DNA of 64,000 bases, taken from positions 4,030,001 to 4,094,000 of the forward strand of contig NC_049562.1 of NCBI RefSeq assembly GCF_013368755.1. Direction: 5' to 3'. A program made the translations under genes and the position numbers. The DNA is from Talaromyces rugulosus (lineage: Eukaryota > Ascomycota > Eurotiomycetes > Eurotiales > Trichocomaceae). Of the stretch, positions 44,965 to 57,874 are shown piece after piece. Numbering within the stretch: position 1 is the first letter of the stretch; each line of letters begins with the position of its first letter. The notes beneath the pieces are model-generated. The model saw nothing but the letters and a program-made list of their open reading frames with translations, had not been told where the DNA came from and searched no databases.

Positions 44965-47526
44965 ATGGCCATCTTCAGAGAGCTTCGACGCCGGTCCAAG
45001 GCCAGCTTCCGAACAACCCCGTCTGGCGTCTCGAAACCCACCGACGATATGACAAGTGGCCAGTCTTCGTCGACGCTGGAGACCGTGTACAGCTCTAGCA
45101 CACCTCCGTCGTCGATTAAGCCCACCTTGTCGACCTCTAATCTCCAGCCCCTCAGCGAAATCGCCAGCGGAACGGAAACGCCCATACAGTCACCGCCACC
45201 GCAGCGTCCGGTGCCTATTGTCTCCCAATCGAACAGAAATAGCTTCTATGTACGTTGCGGCGCACATTGTTTTAATCAAAATATCAACTGACCCATTTCT
45301 CAATCTCCAGGCTGGAACCACCTCGCCCGCAAGTAGCTCGATCCGCACTCCCGCTCCAACATCTCCATATGCCCCCCGGATTATATCCGTGTCTGAGAAC
45401 TCATGGGTATGACTCGACCTGGACAGAAAGAAAATAAAAATTGCTGTGGCTGACTTGTCATCGCTTAGGTACATCAAAAAGTTCTCCTGCTTTACGGCCA
45501 AATCGGCGATCCGCGCCAGCGTCCAGTAGATGGAACTGTTACAGTCTACCACCACCAGGAAAGCTTTCATGCCACGACATGGCCTGTTTCTGAGTCACAC
45601 TTCAGGGCCCTTGTACATCTATCGCCAGGTCCTAATCGGCTACGCTTTGAATTCACTTCGTCTAAACAGTCTATCAGTTCCGCCTCTAGCCATTCTGCCT
45701 GGCATAATATCAATTGTCTTCCTCTGACCAATTCTCCACCCCTCGACCTGGTGGTTCTTCTAGCCAAGGATTCCCCTGGCACTTTCGATGCCCTCCCTGA
45801 TCGTGTCCAACGGGAAGAAAATGATTTGGACACGGCAATACGAAAGTACCGAATGGCTGCTTATCTTTGGCAAGCCTTTACCGGAGAACAAATGTTTCGG
45901 CATACTTTCGGTCGACGCTGCTTCAGATTTGAAGAGGAGTGGCAAGTAGGGACTCTCAGTAAATACGATACCCAAGCAGGAAACATGAAAAACGAGGCCA
46001 AAATACACGTCGTTCGCACTGACAAAACGGTGGCAGAACTCCGGGATCTGGATATTGCACAACAACATGGCCCTGCTACCAAGAAGCAGGAACTCTTTCG
46101 CATTGCAATGGATGCTGTGACGCAACACTTTCGACCAACCCCGGATCAGAAACGGTATGTTTCGGTGTTGCTACTCGATTCTCATTGGGACACTCAATCG
46201 AAGGTCATCACTGGTCATGCGGCATTGGGCTCGCATGGCGACAATATCAAACTAGCTATTTTCGGCTCCCACTGTCTCCAAAGCTATCCGTCATGTCTAG
46301 AGGAAGTCGTCCCGGCATTCACCGACTGCACCAGGACCGATACACAGTATCTTGCCAATGATTGTGGAGAAGCAGGGAGCAACTGGGAATCTGCCAACAT
46401 TGGAATCGGTGCGCATTTGCATGAAGTTGGTCACTTGTTTGGGTGCCCTCACCAGGAATCCGGTGTCATGTCTCGCGACTACGTCCGTTTGAACCGGACC
46501 TTCACCAGTCGCGAGCCCTTCTCAACTCGAACCAAGTCACAGGGATTGAAAGTGTGCAAGCCAGACGATGAGTGTCAATGGCACCGGCTCGATGCTCTTC
46601 GATTCAGATTTCACCCATGCTTCCGCTTACCGAGCGACTCCCCGTCTCATCACGATGAAAGCGTTCAAATATGGCCTGTGGAAAATGGCAAGTTACTCAT
46701 CACGGCCTCATCAGGTGTCGCTTTTATCGAGATTTACACGGATGGCGACGAGCTCTGTCACCACTTCATCGAGTACATTCACAGTGAAGCACCGAATAGT
46801 AGCGTCCCTCGCCAGGTGACTATTACCGAGTCCGAGTTACGACAATTACTGCCTCCAGAAAAGCAAAAGGCAAAACTTGGCCTCAAAGTCTTCTCGGGTG
46901 GTCTTGGAAAGCAGACGATTGAGGATGTGAGCATTTTGAAATCGAAAAAATCATCAATCAAGCTCCCCAAGAGCCAAAAGGGCTTCAACGGCACTAGGCT
47001 AGGCGCATCGCGAATGGATGGCAGTGAACCACAACAGATCCTTCTAGACAGCGTTTTCACCCAAAGTAAATTATTGACCTCGATCAAAGTCTACCATGGC
47101 ACGGCGCTAGACGGTCTAGAATTCTGCTACGAGGATGCAACCAGCCAACTCTTTGGTAAACGAGGGGGGAAGCCCGGCGGCGACGAGTTTATTTTTGGTA
47201 AGCATTTTCCTGCACTTTTATGAAAATCTTGTTAACCCCTCGACAGACACGCGGCGCGGGGAGATCTTGCTAGGATTCTATGTCAGAGCTGGTCTCTGGA
47301 TTGACGGTATCGAGATTCTCACCAGTTTTGGAAGGAAATCGGGTGTATATGGAAATGCAAAGGGGGGCAGTGGGTATGTTGAAAAGAAACACGTCGATTT
47401 TTTTTTGCTCTACTAACTCTGGATTACAGACATACTTTAATACCCCCGCGAGGGTATAGCATTGCTGGACTTTCCGGTTCTTGTGGTTCTTGGATGGATG
47501 GACTTTCGATGATTATTATGCACTGA
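44965..47526 (+). CDS. Zincin metallopeptidase with C-terminal jacalin-like domain
   Basis: A fungal putative-peptidase family (Pfam Metallopep type) member with unknown substrate. Exons 44965-45249, 45311-45406, 45469-47197, 47247-47373 and 47430-47526 join in phase to 777 aa. The N-terminal 125 residues are Ser/Pro-rich and disordered. Then VLLLYGQIGDPRQR and WPVSESHFRALVHLSPGPNR mark an immunoglobulin-like lead domain. The zinc site is HEVGHLFGCPH (His445, Glu446, His449, His455), a complete HExxHxxGxxH. A met-turn-like SGVMSRDYVR follows. From about 625 a jacalin-like beta-prism lectin fold is suggested by ILLDSVFTQSKLLTSIKVYH, GRKSGVYGNAKGG and GYSIAGLSGSCGSWMDGL. No signal peptide is seen, so secretion by the classical route is not supported. 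Confidence 0.87.
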
Positions 47527-48125
47527 ATAATTACACCATCACTACTACTCTACATCATTACGATATGGGATGACCCTTCTGGAAGGCGATATTCCTTCTT
47601 TTTACGGCTTGGCTTGTTGAGTTTCATACCAGAACGTTGTCGAAAAAACCAGCAATCACACTTATACAGACGGGCAGGTTGTTTGCCAGTGGTTGTCTTG
47701 GAATACTTGCAGTTATCATACCCGGTATACGATTTGGGCATTCTTCTTCTGTCTTTGCTGTGTTGTATTCATCCTTTTTTTTTTTCAGGCGCGATAAATA
47801 ATCGAGTTCGGCAGATATTGCAGTTTATAGGCGACTTTTGTTAGGGCTAGTTTTCTAGGTCTGACGAATTGGGATATATCATTAATGACATTGAATTTGT
47901 GTTTACCTCGGACATGACCTGTAAACACATTCTAGTAGCGTTCCCAGTTCGGTACATGCTAAGAGCGATACATCGTACATGGTTGGCTGGAATTGCTTGC
48001 CATTGGGGTCCTTACAGCCTTACTATTTTTGGGATAGGTGGTTTTTTTTTTTTTTGTTCCTTGGGTGTAAGTAATACGAGTATGTTATTATACATGCATA
48101 CATACATGTCAGTGCGAATCGTCGC

Positions 48126-48148
48126 ATAATAATAATTATTATTATTAA
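48126..48148. repeat. AAT/ATT trinucleotide microsatellite
   Basis: A run of AATAATAATT ATTATTATT, itself an inverted repeat around its centre, in the gene desert. Confidence 0.8.
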
Positions 48149-48205
48149 TGTTTAAACGGTTTTTTACTTAATATATAGTCAACGACGTCATTATATCTTT
48201 TTTTA

Positions 48206-48230
48206 AAAAATAAAAATAAAAATAAAAAAG
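48206..48230. repeat. TAAAAA hexamer microsatellite
   Basis: About four imperfect units of TAAAAA or AAATAA type directly after a T-run. Confidence 0.75.
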
Positions 48231-48548
48231 CTCGGCGAGCGAGCCATGCTTGTGCAGGTGGTTGTACAAAAATTACTCAGTCAATTCCTCCGTAAGCTTT
48301 GTGATAGATATTGCCACCATCGATTGATTTGATGATAAGTTGACTAATTTTTTTTTCCCTTCTCTCTTCGATTCTAAAGACGGCAGGATTTAATAAAAAA
48401 TTGTATGTACATTGGAATAACAAAGTGTGGTTTGTTGTAACAGTAGTTGGTTTTTGAAAACCGAAAGCATCTTTTTTTTTTTTGAAAAAAAGAAAAATAC
48501 ATAGCTTACATCCATCAATACGCTTATTGCCAGGTGTATCTATGTGTG

Positions 48549-48570
48549 TACACACACACCAGACACACAC
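48549..48570. repeat. AC dinucleotide microsatellite
   Basis: Interrupted ACACACACACC/AGACACACAC run. Confidence 0.75.
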
Positions 48571-50692
48571 GTAATGGTTCTCCGCCACGTACTTCCCTAC
48601 TCACTGTCAGTGGCCGGGCCAAATAACCACGCGCATTAGTCAGTTGATGGCTGACATCATGACAGCTTGTTAAATAAGTTATATTAAGTGCCGCTATTTC
48701 AGCCACAGGGGCAAATTATTGGATACTTTTTTTTGGTGAAAAGCCAAAATAAAATAAAAAAAGGCTGCAAAAGTAGTAGTAGTAGCTTCGATCTTGATCT
48801 TCGCTCCAATTTGATAAATTGATTGCAGCTGACAAGCCGATGATTGGTGCACGTCTCGATTGGGCGGGGAGTTGGCCGGAATCTCGATCCAGGCAATCAG
48901 AGCGCAGTATTTCGGATGACTAAGGTATGTATCTCTGCTAGTCAGAGATAAGTTGTCATATCATTCATTATTGTTGGCTTTCAATAGGTTCATATCTGTT
49001 TATTGGTCCCGTACATGACGCAGTGCCTTACTTTGATGGCGTCAATTTTTTTTATGGGCCACCATTATCTATGTATTTATTTAGTGGTCCACGGAATGTC
49101 AAATTTTCATCTGGACAAATCAGACCAATAAAACGGACATTTACCCCTTCCACTATTTATTATCCAATGTTTCCGATTTATAACTAATTCTCTTTGAACT
49201 ACAGAGTATGTATTTATTTATTTTTTGCGGGGAAGCGGACCATAATACAAGGGTCGGACCCCCCATCATGCAACACATGAAGACCGATCGACAAGCAGGT
49301 GGCAAATAATAGCATTGGCCTCGCCTCAAAGTGGAAACTCCCTCAGGTTATCAATTGATGGCTGCCTTAGGCATTCCTATCACATGTGGCTTTGCATGGT
49401 GTATTGCTGTTTTGAGTAATTTTCTGTGGCGAGGGGGGCAGCCCTTTTTTTTCCCTCTACATGTTCTGCCGTCTCATAACTCATGCGGCTTTGTTATTTG
49501 CGACGGCATATTTATTATTATGGGTTGGGATGAGTCACACAATTGATACGCATATATTTACAATATTACACAGTCTCATGCAATGACAAATTTGAAACAG
49601 CTGACAACGCATTAACTCGGGAATATTTTCCACCATCAATTGATCTACATTTAATACCCTCTTGTATAGCCTGTCAAGGGAATATTATGACAGCGCACAT
49701 TTAACCCTTCTAGAACCCCTGGTTTACTTTTCTTTTTTCTTTTCGTTTCTGCTGTATACTAATTGACTTTCCGGATGTTGGCCCCACCGAGGCCTATCTG
49801 ATCGAAATATAGAAACACAGACGGGGACCCTTGCGTCATAGTATTCTACATATGTAGTTGTGTTTTCTGGGTCCGGAATACAATATTGATGATTTATTAT
49901 TCATACGGAAACATGTATTCAATTGGCCGGGGTTGCGTTCTTCTGTCAGAGGGGGAAAAAAAACGGATTTGTGCCCACTATTGATAGTGATACTTCCGCT
50001 ATGGATACGAAATGTTTCAATGTTTATCTTTGAAGATCAATAGCACGAATTCTCCGATGGCATCCGATCTAGAATACCAACCCCCCTTGGTTTTAGTCCT
50101 ACGTACAAACGTGTTGCCACTCCGTACTTGAGAGTTTATCAGCTCACTCGGCAAGTCGGGGATTCTGCGTACGGATGATTTGACCCGCAAAATAATAATT
50201 GATCGAGTTAGTCAACCGGTACTTCGTATCTTGACTATCAAGTGCACAATATTCTTCTCCGTAGTATATGGACCCAGAAGTATGGAGAGTTCTCCACGAT
50301 GGGGTAGATTATTCGGGAGCCAATGGGACGGATTGGGCGGACGGATTGGGCTTACTTGTACCTTTTTTCTCTCTCCTGCTCCTGCTCTATTTGACACATG
50401 GTTTATATTATTTTAAATATTTAAATATTTAGCGAGGAAATATACAATTCCATTGGTGGATAGTATTCAGTCACTAAGAAACTGTTTTCTGTTGTCTGGG
50501 TACAAAAAAAGCCATGTATGAAAATTAAAAATCGGGGCATCAACATGCAGCGAATCACAATAGAAATGGAAATAACAAACCAGCCATTCATGTTCTGTTC
50601 CTCTTCAGGTCCCCTTTTCTCTTGTCGTCATCGACTGTGGGGACAAGTACGCCATTGATGGAATCCGAATAGTAGTAATTAATTCAAAGTCG

Positions 50693-50710
50693 CAATAATA
50701 ATAATAATAT
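50693..50710. repeat. AAT trinucleotide microsatellite
   Basis: Five to six AAT units in the gene desert. Confidence 0.75.
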
Positions 50711-51895
50711 TAGATACCGGTGTCATCGACTCCATACGGAGTATTCGGTGGCTTATGTTGCGGGATGACTTTGGAGGTAATCGTTCCGTTTTTTATTTTA
50801 CCTCGCCACTTGAGTATATAGCGCAAATAAGAGTCTATAGTGCAAATAAATTCAAAGTGCTGTGCTTCGATTAGCAGACCCTTTATGTTCTATACAGTGT
50901 GTACTCAGTGATAATAATAATAAGAATATGCAATGATTGATCTCACATGAATAATGTATAGTAACGCTGCCGTATACTAGTATTACAGTATGCATCGTAA
51001 ACTCATACACACCGCGGACCGTACTAAAACCACATGACCCACTATTAGACGTAGTATCAGTCTCCACTCTCCACTCTCTGGCCGCCATTATTATCTGCCC
51101 GTGCACGCATTGGTGATTTCTGCAAATGTCCACTGTCGAGAGTTTTCCAGTAGTACTATTATGCAAGCCGCATAACATGCAAATGAGGCATGTGGCGTCG
51201 CCTATCGGATAGAAAAAAAAGGGCGCTGTAATGTACGTTACTCCCGAGCCGTAAAGCGTCGGTTCGGCACCGCACGAGGAGCAGCTGTAATCCCGTTACG
51301 TACCGTGGTCCCCAGCCCAGAGCGGGTAACACCGCAGTTCTTTCCCCGCCCTTGTAAATCCAATACCTACTAATTAATCATTTTCTGTGTGTGTAGTTAG
51401 TATATGGTGGTCAAACCTCTAATCTTCCTTCCACATCCTCTTTCCTCCTCCTTTTATCCATCCCTCTTATTTAATACTTATTGTTTTCCTCCCCTAGTCG
51501 AGCATCTCCCTCACATGGCTTGATACTCGCGACTTAAAATCACCTTGTATTTATTATTCTCCCCTCCGGCCTTACTCCGGCCGCTACCGCCTGCCGTGCG
51601 CATTCCCGGCCTCGCCGTTTCTTAGCTCGAACTCTTCTTTCGACACCCCGCGACACAGTCGACCACCACAACAAACCAAAAGACCCATCGCCACGAAAAA
51701 AAAAAATCAATAAAAAGGAAGGGGAGACTGAAACAGTTAAAAAAAAAAAAGGAGGTTTCTCACCCCTTCCAACGGGTTAATTCGTTTCGCGTTTGATCCG
51801 GATGTTGCACCCGGTCTGGGCCTCATCTCTCCCTGGTACCGACTTTGTTTCTTCGATCGTCCAAACTCAGTCATAGCAACTTCTTGTCGCCCCAG

Positions 51896-54438
51896 ATGTT
51901 TCGCAACAGGTTCGGGAATCCCCTCACCCCACCCCAAAATCTCTGAGGCTGGTTACTAACGTGACTGCTTGATTCCGCCTAGAACTACAACACGGAAGCC
52001 AAACGATGAGCTTATCAACAAGTTTCGCAAGTCGTTTCCCAATGTCGTCTCGGATGGCTCCATGCCTGGCGATAATCGACATGATGGCTCCGTCAACCCG
52101 GCTGCTGTAGAGGGAGGAATGCACGACAGGTTCGTTGAACCCTTTTCTCCAGAGTCGCCGCTTCGATTACTGAGCCAAATGCATAGATTCGAAAATGACC
52201 ATATCAAGCATCATGACACGACTCCAAAGGGTCTTCAAGATGTTAGATTCACGCCATCTGTCCTGGACCTAGCTTCCTATCAATTTATGGACTTTGCAAA
52301 CCAACCTCCAGGCTACTATACTCCCACCGCCGGAGGCTTGACTACCATGTACCACCATCAAGCCGGCGACCTTCACACCCCGATCCCTTATAACCTTGCC
52401 ACTCCCCCCTCAATTCCTAACACCATCCCTTCAAATTTACCAGTTGACCCCAACGGCGACATAAATCTTGACTATCAGAACATGCAAAACCAGTTCATGC
52501 CCCAACAGTTCCAGAATATAGATTCTTTCACCGAGCAAGCAGGATTTGCCGCCAACTCATATATGCATCAGGATTCAGCGTACGACTCTATGGACAGATC
52601 AGACGAGTCCTCGATGGACCAAATGGCGATTCCAGGTGCCCAGCCAATGAATATGATGATGCCGAATGTTGGGTTTTCAGAAGAGATGGATATGAGCGCC
52701 GAGACGCATGGCGAGAAGTGAGTGAGACTTGATTTTGTCCCTACCTAAGGGATAGCGGTCGCATGAATTGTTCGCAATCGGATTATTCTAACACATACTC
52801 AGGTTCCGCTACGGCGTCTCGTTGCGCGCCCCAACCGCTATGATCAAACAATCAGATGAAATCCCTGTCACATACCTCAACAAAGGTCAGGCATATTCAT
52901 TATCGGTCGTTGACACGACTCCCCATCCCCCTAGCTCTCAACCCTGCAAGTATAGGACCTACATTCGTGTCTCTTTTGAAGACGAACAGCAGAGATCGAA
53001 GCCGTCTGCTTGCTGGCAATTGTGGAAGGAGGGCCGCGGATTGAACGAAGCCTACCAACGAGGTGGCAAACTGCTCGCCGTCGAATACGTTGACCCGAAC
53101 CAGAGCGGAGAAGAAGGCCAACGAAACAGTCGGGTCGAACTCGAACACGCTTCATTCGATGGGTTCTGTGTTACTTGGACCGCTAATCCAGCCACCGGAA
53201 ATGCGGATTGTGCCCTATCCGTTCGCTTCAATTTTCTCTCGACCGACTTTAGCCATTCAAAGGGCGTCAAAGGCATCCCTGTCCGGTTTTGTGCCAAGAC
53301 AGAGGTGCTAACACCAAACGACGCGGTAACCGGCCTGCCCACTTCTGAGGTATCCTATTGCAAAGTGAAGCTTTTCCGTGATCATGGTGCAGAACGGAAG
53401 CTATCCAATGATATTGCTCATGTGAAGAAGAACATGGAAAAGCTTAAACAGCAAATAGCCCAAATGGAGATGGGTGGAGGTAATATTGGCAAACGCAAAC
53501 GAAGCAATGTGTCTATAGCGACCAAGGTTTCTGACAATCGACCAGTCAAACTTTCCAAGCACAAACGCACGTGGTCAATCGACTCCCAAGAGGGCGGCGG
53601 CAAACTTTCCCCCGAAGACGATCTCCACTACCGATACTCGATGTTGCAGGACATGTTCTCGTCCACTCGACCGATCAGCGTATTAAATCTACGAGGCGAC
53701 GACCTCGACGATCCCGATCTTTACCCTGTCTCATTACCGGGCGACACTGCCGAGCAAAAGTTCGAACGCCTTTCTCGTCAAAATACCGGTGGATCGCTAC
53801 ACAGCGTCAATACAGCTCCGGGCGTCTCTAGTATCATGTCCCCAACTAACAGTAGTGTCTCGCTTAACTCTCCTCTTCGACCGGCGGAACGACAATTGCC
53901 TAATCATGCGTCTGGTCATAATGAATCAATGGATTGGTCCAATATTAACACGCAGTCGTCTACTATCAATCAGCCTGTGAAGGTCAAGAAGAACGCCACT
54001 ACTGGCTACATTGAAGCCATAGACATCGATCCAACATACAAGCCGCCATCGGAGTGTCCTCCGAAACCAAGTGAGTTTATTGCTTATGTTTCAAAAGATA
54101 TATTCTAACAAATATTGTCAATAGTCGCGTGTTTCTATGTCCGGTTCCCTTCTGGCCAAGGGGACGACTATTACCGTGCAGTTTACTTGACTGAGCGCAC
54201 TGTTCACGATTTGATGCAGAAAATTTCGGAAAAATACCAGATTGAAACCGATCGGATTGTTCGGATCCTTCGCATCAATCACAATGGACTAAAGATTAAG
54301 GTGGATGACGACGTGGTCCAGCATCTCCCGGAAGGTCAAGACATGGTAGCTGAATTCTCGGATGCATCTAAGTTCGATATTCCTACGCCCGACATTGGCA
54401 CGCCCACCTCAGCCATCGAAGTTAACCTAAAATACTGA
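51896..54438 (+). CDS. CP2/Grainyhead-type transcription factor
   Basis: Fungal member of the Grainyhead/CP2 family; fungal relatives control cell-wall remodelling and conidial separation. Exons 51896-51909, 51983-52717, 52803-54070 and 54125-54438 give 776 aa. The 14-nt first exon (MFRNR) is inferred: it follows a leader, has a GT donor, a TTACTAACGTG branch site and the only phase-correct join to KPNDELINKFRKSFP, a conserved fungal opening. Residues about 40-240 are Asn/Met-rich, low-complexity activation-type sequence. The CP2 DNA-binding domain starts at the exon 2/3 junction (KFRYGVSLRAPTAMIKQSDE) and includes FDGFCVTWTANPATGN, GVKGIPVRFCAKTEV and YCKVKLFRDHGAERKLSND. The C-terminus is a ubiquitin-like dimerisation fold (FYVRFPSGQGDDYYRAVYLT). 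Confidence 0.92.
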
Positions 54439-55073
54439 GCTCGTTTCCCTTCGACATTCGCAATGACCCCTCTCTTGTGGACCTTCTTTTGACTCGATAT
54501 CATGGGTATCTATTGCATCCAATCATAATGCTATTTTATCGATTTCGGCTTTCGACACGACTTACATGCAATCTCGATCGCCGTTGGTCAATCTTTCACT
54601 TCTTCTTTCTTTTGGGTTTGTTTCATACGGTGTTTTGGGCGGATTGGTTTGATTTTTTGATTTTAAGGCGTTATTTCTCGTGGGCGTTGTTGAATACGGT
54701 GATAATACACGAGTCTCCGAGCAATGATACCCATGTCGTTATAGTTTGCTGTTTTTTTGTTTTTCATTGATTTTTTTGATCGCATCTCTGCACATACAGA
54801 AGGGGATTTTTTTGTTTTTACTACGAAGCCACGAAGGAGATAAACGGACCTTTCAAGCAACATTTACAAGGCATAGCAATTCTTCCTGACACAAGCTGTC
54901 AGAAGTTTGTACTTGTCCTTTTTTTTTTATATATACTTTTATTGCCTATTTGCCTTTTTTTTGCTCCCCCTTTCTTTCCTTTTTTGGGGGGAGAGCATGG
55001 GTATGAAATACACGAGATTGATACCCTGCCTACTTTGGATTTTTTTTTTTTTTTCAAATACATTGATTGTTCA

Positions 55074-55082
<9 letters not shown>

Positions 55083-55105
<23 letters not shown>

Positions 55106-55106
55106 A
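55083..55106. repeat. CT dinucleotide microsatellite
   Basis: About twelve uninterrupted TC units in the CP2 3' region. Confidence 0.9.
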
Positions 55107-56899
55107 CTTTCTACAAAATTAGCGAAATCAGATTAATATTCACTACTATTTTCATGTAACTGAAATCTCATAGTATCTGGGGTCCACGAGGCTGCTGGAT
55201 TGATGTTTATGAGTATAGTAGTTTTTGCTGGTCGGCTATGTTTATGTAGTTTTTTTTATGTGCAATGTTCAAGGTCTTCAATATTCACCTCCACATTGAT
55301 GTTGTCAATGAACAGTGATGCCAGTGTGGGTCTAGCAGGGTTGCAATTCATCAATTGATGTTCCAGACCATAACATATATTATATGACTCTTAACAGTTG
55401 ATGTTGATCATATCTTGGCAGGCACCGAAACAACGTTAAAAGAAAAAACCCCCCAATTCGCATTGAACTGGGAGATGATTCTTTTTTTTAAAAAAATTAA
55501 ATGATATCACTGGGTGGTACATTAACGTGATCTGCGTCATTTTGCAGGATTTTCCAGGATTTTTGCAAGGTCTAGAACTGTTAGGTGCATTTGTACTGTA
55601 ATTAGGTATCGTCTTGGCAGACTAATTTGGCTGAATTACGGATGGTAATACGTATATTTTACAAATGTTACCATACCGGTGTATATAAAGTGTTCATGCT
55701 GCTTCTTTTTTTTTTAAATTTAGTCTTTTTGGAGGCTCTTTTATTTAGTTGAATTGACAACGAATCCCTAGCTTTCTTATGACATTGTTAATATCCCATA
55801 GACAAACAAGTCCGAGCGAAGATGCAGATCCAAAAAAACGGGTATTTTAGTATGTCATGGATACGCGGTAAAAAAATGCAACTATCCGCGGTTCCGACAA
55901 TAATAAAATCTGACTCGTGTCCCACTTGTCCCCTGATCCGAGCGCGCGCTCGATCCTGTATCAGACCAGACTAGGTGAGTCTGGACCGGCGGTGCTAGGA
56001 CTGTTGTTCTCCGTACTTACTACTACGTACTGCTGCTGAGTACTAACTATTGAGGGAATAGTGCTCTGCTGCTGGTATCCATGGTGTGATATGTCCGATT
56101 TCATGACTTAAATAACAACTCGTATGAGTGTGACACGGAGTATATAGTATTGCTGGGGAAAAAATAAAAATTCAGTGATTGATCGCCCTCCATCGTGTCA
56201 TCGTTGTCCTACTATGTGCTGCGATTGGGGTCGACCAGGGACCGATCTGTCGTTTGTTTTTTCTTCGGTTAATTCTTATTTTCTAGCCCCTGAAAACACA
56301 TATGTGGGGGGAAAAGGAGCCTGAAAAAAGTATAGAATAATATCGAGTGTATTGGTGTTTGTATGCTTCTATCTTTTGGGAAGAGGAAATAAGTTCTATC
56401 AAGTTAAAAACAAGATCATACAGCTTCTGGAATCAAGCTCGGCCCATTGCATGGAAATAATTTCCTTGTTGTAACCTGTCTGCTGTTTCCGTGCAGCCCT
56501 GAAAGCATGAACTTCCCGATTAGGAAATATTGTGAAACACAACTTGCTTGCGCACTCTACGGCTTGTGTATAGAGATGGCAGTTAATTTCTAATTTATGG
56601 GGAATTGCTGGTTGCATGCTTTATGGTAGGTATGACTGTTTTCTGACGTGTGAGCTGGCTCTGGCTGAGAGTTCATCTCTACATGTATACCTGAATTACC
56701 ACGAGTCTTCATAGAAGTAATATGCTATAATTCTGTTCAATAAATTTTATTAATGGTCGCAGCGCACCAGTTGACATATCAACGAGAAACACAAGTGTGG
56801 TACAAGCGTGCCTTCTGCAACCATCCCAACTGTGACCATCCCAACCACCTTCCCCCTGAACTGGCCGACATCAGTGACTCACTCCTCACTCTGTGTCAC

Positions 56900-56902
<3 letters not shown>

Positions 56903-56942
<40 letters not shown>
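56903..56942. repeat. CT dinucleotide microsatellite, about 20 units
   Basis: The longest simple repeat in the window, ending 130 bp upstream of the GPI-protein ATG. Long CT tracts near fungal start sites are often part of the promoter or 5' leader. Confidence 0.92.
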
Positions 56943-56944
<2 letters not shown>

Positions 56945-57072
56945 TTTCCAGCCACAAAACCGCCATCCTCCCCTTCAAATCTCTCAAACTTCGTTGACCA
57001 TTCTGCTGCGTGGACAAAACACCTACTTCGTTTTTGCATTCTTCTTCGAAGAAATAACTATACCCAGCAACG

Positions 57073-57874
57073 ATGCTTAAGCTCATCGCGTTTCTTACCC
57101 TATTCGTCTTTACAGAGTTGGCTCTCTGTCGCGGTGAGTTTTGTCGCGCTTCCTGGAAGAGAAAAAAAAAAGTAGTCATTGGTGCTGATTGTATCTCCCT
57201 TTTTTTTTAAACAGCAGCTTATATCCGTCTTTCGAATCTTACTCGTAAGCTTCTAAAATTCCCCTTCTCATACTGAAACTTTTACTAACGACTCACTGAA
57301 AGATGCACTCGATGCCCGGGTTCCTCCCAAGGCAGTATCCCTGGCGAATCTTCTAGCTCGTGAGGGTGAGAGCCACCCTTCCCCCACCCCCCTTCTCGCA
57401 TACTCACTTGAAAAGTCTATACTAACTGCTCAAAAAGAAACAACCACCGTTATCGTCCCCGTTAGCTGCGAAAAGACCACCTACGTTACCTACTTGGCTT
57501 CATCCACCCAATTACCAGGTGGGAGATGGCAAACCGGCGCTGGGGACACTACCACGGGGGCTCCGAGTCCTAGTATTCCAACAGCCAAGCCAACAACTCC
57601 TGAGACTTCACCAAGCTTTATCAGCCAGACATCAACAACGGTATATGATTACTCTGCGGCTTCTACTCCGAGCACTGGTTTTCTAAACTCTGCTGCTTCC
57701 ACGCCAAGCAGTAGAGGAAGAGGAGGAGGAGTAGGAGCTTCTAAGCCGAGTCTTACGCCGACACCAACCCCATCTACACTCATCCCAGTATCGGATGCTG
57801 TGGCTGGAATGGCATATTCTGGTCTTGCAATTGGTGTCTGGGTATTGGCTTTCAGTTTTCTCATCGACATCTAG
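57073..57874 (+). CDS. Small GPI-anchored-type surface protein
   Basis: A 196-aa protein of unknown function, exons 57073-57133, 57215-57244, 57303-57365 and 57438-57874; all three introns are phase 1 and two of the exons are only 30 and 63 nt. The N-terminus is a signal peptide (MLKLIAFLTLFVFTELALC). The mature part starts AAYIRLSNLTHALDARV and has a single cysteine (PVSCEKTTYV). A long Ser/Thr/Pro/Gly-rich stalk follows, with a short duplication around SAASTPS (twice within about 16 residues) and TPTPTPST. The C-terminus is a hydrophobic tail (AYSGLAIGVWVLAFSFLIDI) preceded by small residues SDA, as expected for a GPI attachment signal. Probably a plasma-membrane or cell-wall protein. No known domain is recognised. 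Confidence 0.82.

Larger units (their letters stand above)
47527..51895. other. 4.4-kb AT-rich gene desert upstream of the CP2 factor
   Basis: No ORF in this stretch shows a domain, codon bias or plausible splicing partners. It contains poly-T tracts (for example about 48041-48056), ATT/AAT and TAAAAA microsatellites and an AC repeat. The last ~500 bases (from about 51400) become pyrimidine-rich, with long CT stretches, and probably carry the promoter and 5' leader of the downstream transcription factor. A long non-coding transcript or extended leader is possible but not shown. Confidence 0.6.
54439..57072. other. 2.6-kb AT-rich spacer
   Basis: Holds the long T-rich 3' flank of the CP2 gene (many T-runs between 54590 and 55260), two CT microsatellites and the promoter of the GPI-protein gene. 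A 12-bp perfect palindrome GAGCGCGCGCTC is at 55940-55951. No ORF is convincing. Confidence 0.55.

Noticed and set aside
44457..45052. Overlapping ORFs of 104-166 codons on both strands before the metallopeptidase
   Set aside because: Mutually overlapping, serine/arginine-rich by composition, no conserved motif; likely promoter and leader DNA.
51901..51920. tRNA T-loop-like GGTTCGGGAATCC
   Set aside because: No matching A box, acceptor stem or anticodon arm upstream; it is the start of a CP2 intron.
54477..54770. 97-codon hydrophobic ORF after the CP2 gene
   Set aside because: Arises from T-rich 3' flank; hydrophobic because of poly-T, no family features.
56753..57175. 140-codon ORF spanning the CT microsatellite
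   Set aside because: The middle is a Ser-Leu run from the repeat, and it overlaps the true first exon of the GPI-protein gene in another frame.
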